Assembly (NCBI GenBank): GCA_021738535.1 | Contig: JAIPBU010000031.1 | Location: forward strand, 1 to 47,938 | Direction: 5' to 3' | DNA from: Bacteroidales bacterium | GTDB lineage: Bacteria > Bacteroidota > Bacteroidia > Bacteroidales > VadinHA17 | DNA length: 47,938 nucleotides | In this document: positions 40,015-47,913 of the stretch, piece by piece | Layout: every line of letters starts with the position of its first letter | How positions within the stretch are numbered: the first letter of the stretch is position 1 | The notes under the pieces: generated by a model | Databases searched by the model: none | Told to the model about the DNA's origin: nothing | Seen by the model: the letters and a program-made list of their open reading frames with translations, nothing else | Position numbers and translations under genes: made by a program

Positions 40015-42162
40015 TTACCTGATATCCATTTCTTCTACCAGGTGACCGGCACCGGCATAGATATCCATGACCCAGAGGACATACCTGATATCAACGCTGA
40101 TAGTCCTTTGCAGGTCGGGTTCAAAAGCAATATCACCGCTCATTGCTTCCCAGTTGCCGTCAAAGGCAATACCAATAAGTTCACCTTTGCCATTCAGCAC
40201 GGGGCTTCCTGAGTTACCTCCTGTTATGTCATTATTTGACAGGAAGCATACGGGCATATAACCGTCAGGATCTGCATATCGTCCGAATTCTTTCTTTTCA
40301 TAAAGATCGATGAGACGCTGTGGCAGGTCAAATTCATAATCTCCCGGCTCATACTTCTCCATTACACCTTCCATTGTTGTATAGTGCTTATAGATCACAG
40401 CATCTTTAGGTTGATAGGGAAGTACTGATCCGTAAGTCAGTCTCATAGTGAAGTTAGCATCGGGATAGCGTACAATCCCGGGGTCCATATCACGTAGTCC
40501 CGCTATATACAGGCGTCTTCCTTTTTGCAGGTTTTTGTCATACTCCCCGCTTTTTTGCATTAATTCCCTGTAAACCTGCAATATATCCATCCCGGCTTTA
40601 AGGGCAGGATCATTTTCCAGTTTTTCTTTGTCAGGATTATCAAGGAAAGCAAAAAGCCTGTCTTTTGTTGTGAATACTGATTCACTGAACATATAATCGA
40701 CATATTTATCCACATTGCCGTCAAATTCTGTTTCGATCTTTTTGACAAAATCAGGCCAGTATTCTATGTCCACATCTTCTTTAAAAAGACTTATCATTGC
40801 TGCTGTAGCCTTTTTATCTGTAGGGTAGTTATAATTTTTATAAAACCCGCCGGCATTTTCCCTTATATTATTGATTGCTTCTTCTAAGGCGGCATCATCA
40901 TCACCTGACAGGGCAGTTAAAAGACCACTTGCCTGTCTTGCTGCCCCAGGCAGTTCCATACCTCTGAGTAAGCACTCAGCGATGTACTGCATTGCATTAT
41001 TGTATTCTGCCCTTTGTTCTATTGATGTTTTAATAAGTTTGAGTGCATCACCATAGAGTTCTTTTCTCTTATTTTTTTTGTTAAGCCATTCTGTGAATGT
41101 CTTTTCCAGGTCTTCCTTTTTAACTTTGACATTAAGTCTTTCAAGTCCCTGCTTCTGGCCAATTGAAAATTTCCAGTAGTTGGATGAACCTGAATACTTG
41201 GAAGCATACTGGATATTCACTTTTGGATCAGCCATCATATCGGCCATAAGAATTTCCTGCCTTATGCCACGGATTTTTATCCTGTTAGGATGTGTGATAG
41301 ACAATACTTCATCAACACCGTATGAGGTCATATATCTTTGTGTACCGCCGGGGTATCCGAGGATCATAGCAAAATCATCCTTGTCAACACCTTTAACGGA
41401 TACAGGAAGGTGGTACTTTGGTTTTAAAGGAACATTTTCTTCACTGTATTCAGCCGGTTCTCCATCAGGGCTCATATATACCCTGAACACGCTGAAATCA
41501 CCGGTATGGCGCGGCCATTCCCAGTTATCAGTATCGTGACCGTATTTACCTATTGATGAAGGAGGAGCACCAACGAGTCTTACATCCCTGTATGTTTCAT
41601 AAACAAGAAGGTAATAATTATTACCACCGAAAAATGAATTTACATTTGCACGGTAATTGTTGCCTTCCGTTGCTTCACGGGATATTGCGGCCCTGGCCTT
41701 GTTAATTTCCTGTGTTCTTTCGTCTTCCGTCATTTCCGCATTTACATTTTCGAGTACCCTGTCGGAAACATCTTCAATCTTTACAAGGAAAGTAACACCC
41801 AGTCCCGGGTTTGGTAATTCCTTATCTTTAGACATAGCCCAGAATCCGTCTTTAAGGTAATCATGCTCCACTGTGCTATGCGACTGGATTCTGCCATACC
41901 CGCAATGGTGATTAGTCAGCAGAAGTCCCTGGTCTGAAACAATTTCAGCGGTACATCCACCTCCGAAAATAACAATAGCATCTTTAATGGAAGGCTGGTT
42001 GAGGCTGTATATTTCCTCTGCACTGAGCTCAAGGCCCAGTTCTGTCATTTCGCCCATGTTAAGTTGCTCCAGGAGAGGCAGCAGCCACATGCCTTCATCT
42101 GCTTTTAAAGTCATATTCATGGTGAATATGAAAGCAATAAGAATAGAAAATAGTCTTTTCAT
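40015..42162 (-). CDS. S46-family dipeptidyl-peptidase, DPP7-like
   Basis: A 715-residue serine exopeptidase with a signal peptide (MKRLFSILIAFIFTMNMTLK); I use the ATG at 42162 so that the signal is N-terminal. The trypsin-like triad is H86 (LTNHHCGYG), Asp in DNWEWPRHTGDF and S651 (TGGNSGSPV). The residue 18 positions after the catalytic Ser is G669; in this family Gly here marks DPP7 (prefers hydrophobic P1 residues), whereas DPP11 has Arg for acidic residues. The enzyme releases dipeptides from peptides in the periplasm, typical of peptide-fermenting Bacteroidota. It lies 51 bp after rnhB in the same direction and may be part of that operon. Confidence 0.95.
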   Translation of the reverse strand: MKRLFSILIAFIFTMNMTLKADEGMWLLPLLEQLNMGEMTELGLELSAEEIYSLNQPSIKDAIVIFGGGCTAEIVSDQGLLLTNHHCGYGRIQSHSTVEHDYLKDGFWAMSKDKELPNPGLGVTFLVKIEDVSDRVLENVNAEMTEDERTQEINKARAAISREATEGNNYRANVNSFFGGNNYYLLVYETYRDVRLVGAPPSSIGKYGHDTDNWEWPRHTGDFSVFRVYMSPDGEPAEYSEENVPLKPKYHLPVSVKGVDKDDFAMILGYPGGTQRYMTSYGVDEVLSITHPNRIKIRGIRQEILMADMMADPKVNIQYASKYSGSSNYWKFSIGQKQGLERLNVKVKKEDLEKTFTEWLNKKNKRKELYGDALKLIKTSIEQRAEYNNAMQYIAECLLRGMELPGAARQASGLLTALSGDDDAALEEAINNIRENAGGFYKNYNYPTDKKATAAMISLFKEDVDIEYWPDFVKKIETEFDGNVDKYVDYMFSESVFTTKDRLFAFLDNPDKEKLENDPALKAGMDILQVYRELMQKSGEYDKNLQKGRRLYIAGLRDMDPGIVRYPDANFTMRLTYGSVLPYQPKDAVIYKHYTTMEGVMEKYEPGDYEFDLPQRLIDLYEKKEFGRYADPDGYMPVCFLSNNDITGGNSGSPVLNGKGELIGIAFDGNWEAMSGDIAFEPDLQRTISVDIRYVLWVMDIYAGAGHLVEEMDIR

Positions 42163-42213
42163 GAAATTAAGATTTTTGTGATTCAATTAGATTTCAAATA
42201 TAATACATTATTA

Positions 42214-42831
42214 TTATTCACTTGAATTCTCTTTTTCAAAAAGGTCCATCTGGGAGTCGCCCAGGTTAAAAGTTTTACGGTGATACGGGCTTATACCATA
42301 TTTTTTTACTGCCTCCTTATGTTCCGGAGTTGGATATCCTTTATTCGTTTTCCATCCATACCGGGGGTAATCCTTATGTAGTTTTGCCATATAATCATCC
42401 CTGTATGTTTTTGCCAGTACAGAGGCGGCGGCAATTGATAAAAATTTACTGTCGCCTTCAATGATTGTTTTAAATGGGATATCCCTGAAGGGTATGAAAT
42501 AGTTGCCGTCTACCAGTATGAATTCAGGTTTTTTACTTAAGCCCTCTATAGCGATGTGCATGGCTTTATATGTTGCCCTGAGAATGTTTATCCGGTCTAT
42601 TTCATTGTTATCCACCATTGCAACATTCCACGATATTGCTTTTTCTTTTATTTCATCCCTGAGCAACTCCCTTGTTTTTGCGGATAGTTGTTTTGAATCA
42701 TTAAGGATGTCGTTACTGTATCTTTTTGGGAGAATAACAGCTGCTGCCACAACCGGACCGGCAATCGGGCCGCGGCCTGCCTCATCGCATCCGGCTTCAG
42801 TTAGTTTCCTGCTAAAAAATGACCTGAGCAT
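42214..42831 (-). CDS. rnhB: Ribonuclease HII
   Basis: A 205-residue RNase HII that removes single ribonucleotides from DNA and cleaves RNA-DNA hybrids. The DEAGRG motif gives D16 and E17, LVDGN gives D108 and IEGDSKF gives D127, matching the four catalytic carboxylates of the family. NDSKQLSAKTRE and AAASVLAKTYRDDYM are also conserved. The length is typical. It starts 4 bp after the glycosyltransferase stop, hence co-transcribed with it. Confidence 0.96.
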   Translation of the reverse strand: MLRSFFSRKLTEAGCDEAGRGPIAGPVVAAAVILPKRYSNDILNDSKQLSAKTRELLRDEIKEKAISWNVAMVDNNEIDRINILRATYKAMHIAIEGLSKKPEFILVDGNYFIPFRDIPFKTIIEGDSKFLSIAAASVLAKTYRDDYMAKLHKDYPRYGWKTNKGYPTPEHKEAVKKYGISPYHRKTFNLGDSQMDLFEKENSSE

Positions 42832-42835
42832 ATCT

Positions 42836-43960
42836 TTATTGTTTGGTTATTCGTGTAATCGATTGCCAGAGCAGTCCTGCTGTTTTGTCCCAGTCAAATT
42901 CTTTTGCCCTGTTAATCCCTTTTTTAATAAGTTCATCCCTCATCTCAGCATTTTTTTCAATACCGGCCATCGCTTTTGCAATATTTGAAGTATCTGCAGG
43001 GTTAACCAGTATTGCTGCATCTCCTGTGATCTCAGGTACAGAGGTGGTATTGGATGCTATTACCGGAGTACCGCATTTCATCGCTTCCACAATGGGAAGA
43101 CCAAAGCCTTCAAACCATGGAATAAAAACAAGAGCGAGGGCCCCTGAGTATAATCTGACCAGTGTGTTTTTATGCTGTGCCCCGGTAAAGAGAATATCAT
43201 CCCTGTATGCTGATTTTACATATATCTTTCTGATATGCCTGTTGTTAAAGAGACTGCCTCCTGCTACAACCAGCCCTGCACTGCCTTTATAATTATTGCG
43301 GTATTTTTCGTAAGCAATAATCAGATTTGATATATTTTTCCTGGGCGAAATATTTCCAACAAAGAGGAAGTAGGGTCTGGGAACAGTGTGCCCTTTAATG
43401 TTTATTTCATTTTGTGTCACGGGAGGTTTGAACTCATCAGATACGCCGTTATGGATAACATCAATCTTATGCGGATCAATATTCCATGTTTCGGCAATAT
43501 CCACGGCAGAATATTCTGAAACAGTTACTATTCTCATGGCCTTCCTGGCAAATTGCATAAAATACTTCCTGTAATATAGTGATTTTAAACGAGGAAGATC
43601 ATGTTTGCGGTGACAAAAATTGATATCATGGATTACACTTATACATGGAATATTTGTTTTCAGTGGGATCATACCATCAGGAGAGAAGAAGATATCTGCA
43701 TTCATTTTTTTCAGAAGGCGCGGTATTCTCTTTTCAAACCAGAGGTACCACAAGATGGGATGCACGGTCCTGGGTCCTGCCACAACCGGTTTAATATTAT
43801 CAGCAAAGATAAACTCAGGATCAAATTTCCTGTCGAAAATAAAGATGAATTCATGTTCGGGATGATCTCTTGCCAGGCGCTTAAGCGTCTCATAACTAAA
43901 CGCTTCAATTCCCCCGTATCTGTTCTTTTGCAGGAGGCGTGTATTAACGGCTATCCTCAT
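42836..43960 (-). CDS. GT4-like glycosyltransferase (GT-B fold)
   Basis: A 374-residue cytoplasmic enzyme with an N-terminal acceptor domain starting RIAVNTRLLQKNRYGGIE and a C-terminal GT1-type nucleotide-sugar domain with FVGNISPRKNISNLI and the E-x7-E motif in FEGFGLPIVEA, followed by CGTPVIASNTTSVPE. Members transfer sugars such as mannose or glucose during lipopolysaccharide or exopolysaccharide assembly. It is divergent from the flippase gene (44048), so both may serve the same envelope glycan. It is followed by rnhB after 4 bp. Confidence 0.92.
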   Translation of the reverse strand: MRIAVNTRLLQKNRYGGIEAFSYETLKRLARDHPEHEFIFIFDRKFDPEFIFADNIKPVVAGPRTVHPILWYLWFEKRIPRLLKKMNADIFFSPDGMIPLKTNIPCISVIHDINFCHRKHDLPRLKSLYYRKYFMQFARKAMRIVTVSEYSAVDIAETWNIDPHKIDVIHNGVSDEFKPPVTQNEINIKGHTVPRPYFLFVGNISPRKNISNLIIAYEKYRNNYKGSAGLVVAGGSLFNNRHIRKIYVKSAYRDDILFTGAQHKNTLVRLYSGALALVFIPWFEGFGLPIVEAMKCGTPVIASNTTSVPEITGDAAILVNPADTSNIAKAMAGIEKNAEMRDELIKKGINRAKEFDWDKTAGLLWQSITRITKQ

Positions 43961-44047
43961 ACTTTATTTGCTGATCAATAAACTTTAAAGCTATGACGAA
44001 TTAAATTTATAAATTGTAGGCCCAATAATGAAATAAAGCAGCTTTTT

Positions 44048-45493
44048 TTGAAACGTATTTTTTTTACCAATATACTCCTGCTGGTCATTTTAAACATCCT
44101 GGTCAAGGCATTCTGGGTTCTGGGAATTGACCGAAGTGTACAGAATGTTGTAGGTGCGGGCGATTACGGTTTTTATTTCTCGCTTTTTAGTTTCTCAGTG
44201 CTTTTCAATATCCTGCTTGATTTTGGTATAACCAATTATAACAACAGGAAGGTTGCAGCTGATCACACCCAGCTCAGGCTGATGATAGGAAATATCTTTG
44301 TTATCCGCTTACTGTTTGCGGTTGTTTACGGCATCTTTGTTTTTAGTCTAGCCATGGCAATTGGCTACAGGGGGGAGCGGTTATCGTTGTTGTCTGTGCT
44401 GATGCTGAACCAGTTCCTGGCTTCCTTTATTATTTACCTCCGCTCAAATATTGCTGCCCTTCAGCTCTATAGAATAGACAGTGTTCTTTCTGTTACGGAC
44501 AGGTTTTTTATGATAATGGTGTGCGGGTATCTTTTATGGGGAAGGGCAGGTGGGTCTGCTTTCAAAATTGAATGGTTTGTATATTCTCAATCAGCTGCCT
44601 ATTTGATCACCTTCCTGCTGGCTTTGTTTATTGTTATACGAAAGGGAAGGGTTTTCAGGCTGAAATTTGACCTCCGGGGTACTTTGAAAATTATCAGGAG
44701 AAGCGCACCTTTTGCCCTGTTGTCATTATTTATGGCCGTGTACTGGAGGATTGATTCCGTTATGATTGAGAGGTTAATGAGCGAGGGTGCCGTAAGTGCC
44801 GGAATCTATGCCCAGGCATTCAGGCTTCTTGATGCTGCAGCAATGATACCTTACCTGTTTGCGGTTATACTGCTGCCCATGTTTTCACACCTTATGAGCA
44901 GTGGTCAAAAGCCGGTACAGATCTTAAGATTTTCTGCAATACTTGTTTTTATTCCTGCCCTTGCAGCAACAGTAATTTCATTTTTGTATTCTGTTGAAAT
45001 AATGGATTTACTTTATGTTGAGCATGTTACCGGATCGGCCGATATCCTGGCAATACTGATGGCAGGGTATATCCCGGTATCAATAATCTACATTTTCAGT
45101 ACCTACCTCACGGCCCTCGGCAGGATGAAAATACTCATCATCACAGCCGGAGCAGGTATGGTCCTGAACCTTATCCTAAACTACATTCTTATACCCGAAA
45201 TAGGAATCAGGGGCTCTGCTTTTGCGAGTGTAACCGTCCAGACTCTTATGAGCATTGTTTTCTTTTTCCGTGTAATAAAAACGGAGAAGATCACTATTGA
45301 TACTCTTTCAATTATCGGGCTCTCGGGCTATGTATTACCGGTTGTCGTTGTCGGACTTCTGTTGCACGGACTGGAGGGTAACTGGATTGCTTCATGTCTC
45401 ATTATTTTGATTTTAGCCCTGGTTTTACCCTTTCTCAGCGGGTTGCTCAATCCGGGCGAATTTGCCTCTTTTTTCAATAAAAACAGTAAATAA
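44048..45493 (+). CDS. Oligosaccharide flippase family protein (Wzx/MATE-like)
   Basis: A 481-residue membrane protein with about 12-14 predicted helices of the polysaccharide-export (MVF/MOP) superfamily. It has FGITNYNNRKVA near the N terminus, the conserved SAPFALLSLFMAVYWRIDSVMI in the middle and a C-terminal flexible set of helices. These proteins flip lipid-linked glycans across the inner membrane. Translation probably begins at TTG (44048), because no in-frame ATG lies upstream and the next amino acids KRIFFTNILLLV form a normal first helix. It is divergent from the glycosyltransferase. The T9SS cargo gene follows after 64 bp in the same direction. Confidence 0.88.
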   Translation: MKRIFFTNILLLVILNILVKAFWVLGIDRSVQNVVGAGDYGFYFSLFSFSVLFNILLDFGITNYNNRKVAADHTQLRLMIGNIFVIRLLFAVVYGIFVFSLAMAIGYRGERLSLLSVLMLNQFLASFIIYLRSNIAALQLYRIDSVLSVTDRFFMIMVCGYLLWGRAGGSAFKIEWFVYSQSAAYLITFLLALFIVIRKGRVFRLKFDLRGTLKIIRRSAPFALLSLFMAVYWRIDSVMIERLMSEGAVSAGIYAQAFRLLDAAAMIPYLFAVILLPMFSHLMSSGQKPVQILRFSAILVFIPALAATVISFLYSVEIMDLLYVEHVTGSADILAILMAGYIPVSIIYIFSTYLTALGRMKILIITAGAGMVLNLILNYILIPEIGIRGSAFASVTVQTLMSIVFFFRVIKTEKITIDTLSIIGLSGYVLPVVVVGLLLHGLEGNWIASCLIILILALVLPFLSGLLNPGEFASFFNKNSK

Positions 45494-45557
45494 ACCTGTT
45501 AATTATTTGTTAATAAATAATTTTTTCTACTTTTATAGCCGTACTTATCCGCATTCT

Positions 45558-46058
45558 ATGCACTACAGGGGGATTATAATAGTATTATTATTAATTGTTA
45601 TCTGTTCTGAAACCAGGGCACAGGATATTTCTCACCGTGTACTTGTTCCTCTGGCTTCTGTAACGGAGGTTAATTATTATAATTTAAACCAGACAGTTGG
45701 GGAGCCTGTAGTGGAGTTACTTGAAACACTTGACTATGATCTGACCCAGGGTTTTCATCAACCCAGTATCAGTATCAGGAATCCAGATCCGCCTGAAGGT
45801 AATGGCGTAGAAGTGTATCCGAACCCGGTAGTTGATTTTTTAAAGGTTGAGCTTTTCGGTGTTGCGGCTTCTAATTTTGAGATCATGATTTTTGGTATGG
45901 ACGGATCTGTTTTTTACCTCAATGATATACAATGCGGAAGAGACTACTGGAGAATTGAGAGAATAGACCTTAGCTCATATAAGAGAGGGATGTATTTTGT
46001 ACGCGTGAGGTCATCCGATGGCAGGATCCAGCGTATATTTAAAATTGAAAAGATGTAA
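45558..46058 (+). CDS. Secreted protein with T9SS type A sorting domain
   Basis: A 166-residue exported protein. The start at 45558 gives MHYRGIIIVLLLIVICSETRAQ, a good signal peptide; the longer in-frame version to 45462 overlaps the flippase. The N-terminal module has LNQTVGEPVVELLETLDYDL and TQGFHQP, a block seen repeatedly before Bacteroidota sorting domains. The C-terminal domain (about 85-166: VEVYPNPVVDFLKVEL, ending RIFKIEKM) is the type A signal for export by the type IX secretion system and surface anchoring. There is no catalytic domain, so it may be a small surface or adhesin component. It ends 12 bp before the collagen-like gene. Confidence 0.87.
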   Translation: MHYRGIIIVLLLIVICSETRAQDISHRVLVPLASVTEVNYYNLNQTVGEPVVELLETLDYDLTQGFHQPSISIRNPDPPEGNGVEVYPNPVVDFLKVELFGVAASNFEIMIFGMDGSVFYLNDIQCGRDYWRIERIDLSSYKRGMYFVRVRSSDGRIQRIFKIEKM

Positions 46059-46070
46059 GTGGCCAAAAGT

Positions 46071-47519
46071 ATGAGAAGTGTAAGAAAAATATCATTATTA
46101 GTTGCGGTTACATTAACAGGTGTTCTGACAATGGCTCAGCAGGTTCCCTATGGAATCAACTACCAGGCTGTAGCCCGCGACAGTTATGGCAATGAGCTCA
46201 CCAGTGAACAGATTGATATACGGTTTACTGTGCTTTCCGGAACACCACAGGGCGACATACAATACCAGGAGGTGCACTATGAAGTATCCACCTCGCGCTA
46301 CGGAGTATTTTCAGTAATAATCGGAAATGGCACTCCTATCATGGGATTGAGTGAATCATTCTCGGCTATCAGCTGGGAGAGTGCTCTCCATTACCTGATG
46401 GTTGAAATTAAATTTGACAATGAGTATCTTGACATGGGAACGATGCAGTTTCTGAGTGTTCCTTATGCTTTGTATGCCGGGAAATCGCTTGAGCCCGGCC
46501 CGGAGGGCCCCCCGGGACCTAAGGGAGATAAGGGAGAGCCCGGTGATCCTGCCAGTGACGATCAGACAATTTCTTTTGATGGCTCTAATCTCAGTATAGC
46601 AGATGGTAATGAGGTGAACCTTGAGTCTTTATTACAAAGTCTTTCTCTTAAGGGAGATACACTCAGCATAACTAGGGGTAATTTTGTCACCTTTTCAAAG
46701 CTTGATGTGGATGATGCCGATCCTGACCCCACAAATGAAATCCAGGATCTGAGACTGGAGAATGACCAGCTGAGGATAACAGGAAATTCAGACCCATCCC
46801 TGGTAGACCTCTCAAACTACCTCGATAATACAGACCGTCAGCAGCTTGTGTTTAATGAAGCCGACAGCACTATTACAATAGACAACGGTAACAGTATTAA
46901 CCTGGCTGGGGTTCTGAGGGATGAGGATACGGATTTCGATCCTGATAATGAGTTACAATCAATTAACATTGATAATAATGTTTTAACAATAGAAAATGAT
47001 CCTCTGTCAACTCAGGTTGATCTTGAACCGTATCTTGATAACACCGATAATCAGCAAATTGAATATGATTCTATAAATTATGATTTGTCAATATCAAATG
47101 GGAACACTGTAAGCATTGGTAGCATAATAGCTTTCAGGTCAAGCATGTCTTCTAATTTTACTCTAAATAATGATGTGTATCAGAAAGTAGTTTTTGATAA
47201 CGACAGTGATCCCAATAATATTTCAAATGTAAATTATAATACTACAACAGGTATTTTTACCGCTCCTACGGATGGTATATATAATATTACAATTACTACC
47301 GAGTTTGGTTTTTCCAATGCTCATCTAAAGGTTGTAAAAAATACATCGGATTATGAGAAATTACTGGGACCAACCAGTGTTGCAGGTACTTTTAATTCAT
47401 CTGTCACATGCAAGTTGAATGCGGGGGATGAAATAAGTATCTGGATTAAGCAAACAAATGGTTTCGATTTATCCAGTGTTCCATTTTCAGGCACTTTTTC
47501 AGGTTTCCGGATCTATTAA
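46071..47519 (+). CDS. Secreted collagen-like/C1q-like fibre protein
   Basis: A 482-residue exported protein; the ATG at 46071 starts a signal peptide (MRSVRKISLLVAVTLTGVLTMAQ), preferred over the GTG at 46059. Residues 25-140 form the Bacteroidota module with GINYQAVARDSYGN and SVPYALYAG. Six Gly-X-Y triplets follow (GPEGPPGPKGDKGEPGD, about 144-161). Then two related repeats of about 68 residues share D-rich DPDPTNEIQ or DFDPDNELQ, LDNTD-QQ and ITIDNGNS-type strands. The end (about 355-482) resembles a C1q/TNF-like trimeric head, from AFRSSMSSNFTLNNDVYQ to SGTFSGFRIY. This suggests a trimeric stalk-and-head surface fibre. No T9SS domain is seen, so export beyond the periplasm is unclear. 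Confidence 0.8.
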   Translation: MRSVRKISLLVAVTLTGVLTMAQQVPYGINYQAVARDSYGNELTSEQIDIRFTVLSGTPQGDIQYQEVHYEVSTSRYGVFSVIIGNGTPIMGLSESFSAISWESALHYLMVEIKFDNEYLDMGTMQFLSVPYALYAGKSLEPGPEGPPGPKGDKGEPGDPASDDQTISFDGSNLSIADGNEVNLESLLQSLSLKGDTLSITRGNFVTFSKLDVDDADPDPTNEIQDLRLENDQLRITGNSDPSLVDLSNYLDNTDRQQLVFNEADSTITIDNGNSINLAGVLRDEDTDFDPDNELQSINIDNNVLTIENDPLSTQVDLEPYLDNTDNQQIEYDSINYDLSISNGNTVSIGSIIAFRSSMSSNFTLNNDVYQKVVFDNDSDPNNISNVNYNTTTGIFTAPTDGIYNITITTEFGFSNAHLKVVKNTSDYEKLLGPTSVAGTFNSSVTCKLNAGDEISIWIKQTNGFDLSSVPFSGTFSGFRIY

Positions 47520-47539
47520 TAAGTTATGATTATCACTCT

Positions 47540-47613
47540 GGGTGGTACCCCCGCCCACCGGCCAATCCCCGGGTGGTACCGGGGCTATTGTTATTCACCC
47601 CCGTCCGGGGGTG
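47540..47613. repeat. GC-rich repeat block, first copy, with hairpin
   Basis: One 31-bp unit (GGTGGTACC...CCGGCCAATCCCC type, 47540-47570) is followed by a 32-bp block (47571-47602) that is identical at 47809-47840. It ends in a hairpin CACCCCC-GTCC-GGGGGTG (47596-47613). This follows the collagen-like gene directly and may end its transcript. Confidence 0.7.
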
Positions 47614-47653
47614 TTAGGGTAATCCCTTCTATATTGAACCTTAGCATAAATTA

Positions 47654-47682
47654 ATATGCACCTAATAACCTGCGGTGCATAT
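47654..47682. repeat. Inverted repeat between the repeat blocks
   Basis: Perfect 9-bp arms ATATGCACC (47654-47662) and GGTGCATAT (47674-47682) with an 11-nt loop. There is no evidence for a gene here. Confidence 0.5.
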
Positions 47683-47687
47683 ACACT

Positions 47688-47724
47688 CCTCAGCCTCAGC
47701 CTTAGCCTCAGCCTCAGCCTTAGG
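47688..47724. repeat. Hexanucleotide tandem repeat CCTYAG, locus 2
   Basis: Two CCTCAG, one CCTTAG, two CCTCAG and one CCTTAG in a row. This is the reverse complement family of the GGCTRA repeat at 39837-39862, showing the hexamer is dispersed. Confidence 0.8.
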
Positions 47725-47818
47725 AACCCCGCCCACCGGCCAATCCCCGGGTGGTACCCCACCCACCGGCCAATCCCCGGGTGGTACCCCGCCCACCGGC
47801 CAATCCCCGGGTGGTACC
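47725..47818. repeat. 30-bp GC-rich tandem repeat, second copy
   Basis: About three units of 30 bp: a partial one (47725-47748), two full ones (47749-47778 and 47779-47808, one base different in the CCC[AG]CCC part) and a partial start (47809-47818). Each unit contains the KpnI-like palindrome GGTACC and CCACCGG. Because 30 bp is ten codons, frames through it read as GTPPTGQSPG repeats; no start signal supports a gene. Confidence 0.85.
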
Positions 47819-47839
47819 GGGGCTATTGTTATTCACCCC

Positions 47840-47869
47840 CTATCTTTGTGCCATATGGCACAAAGATAG
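47840..47869. repeat. Perfect 30-bp palindrome
   Basis: The half-site CTATCTTTGTGCCAT (47840-47854) is followed immediately by its exact reverse complement. It lies just upstream of a TAnnTTTG box, so it may be an operator for a transcription unit beyond the window. Confidence 0.7.
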
Positions 47870-47877
47870 ATTTTAAA

Positions 47878-47885
47878 TATATTTG
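47878..47885 (+). promoter_or_regulatory. Candidate Bacteroidota -7 promoter box facing right
   Basis: TATATTTG matches TAnnTTTG exactly. No TTTG is found at the usual -33 distance; the palindrome at 47840-47869 occupies that space. Confidence 0.4.
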
Positions 47886-47913
47886 TTCATTGACGTATTG
47901 TTTTATATTGTTA
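47885..47913 (+). promoter_or_regulatory. Leader-like motif at right edge, facing out of the window
   Basis: It begins GTTCATTGACGTATTG and matches the minus-strand motif at 22-50 in 25 of 29 positions. It overlaps the last base of the -7 box, so it would lie at the start of the transcript. The remaining 47914-47938 shows no gene. Confidence 0.35.

Noticed and set aside
47675..47869. 64-residue frame with GTPPTGQSPG repeats
   Set aside because: It arises because the 30-bp repeat is a multiple of three; no signal, start context or conserved domain, and it runs into the palindrome.
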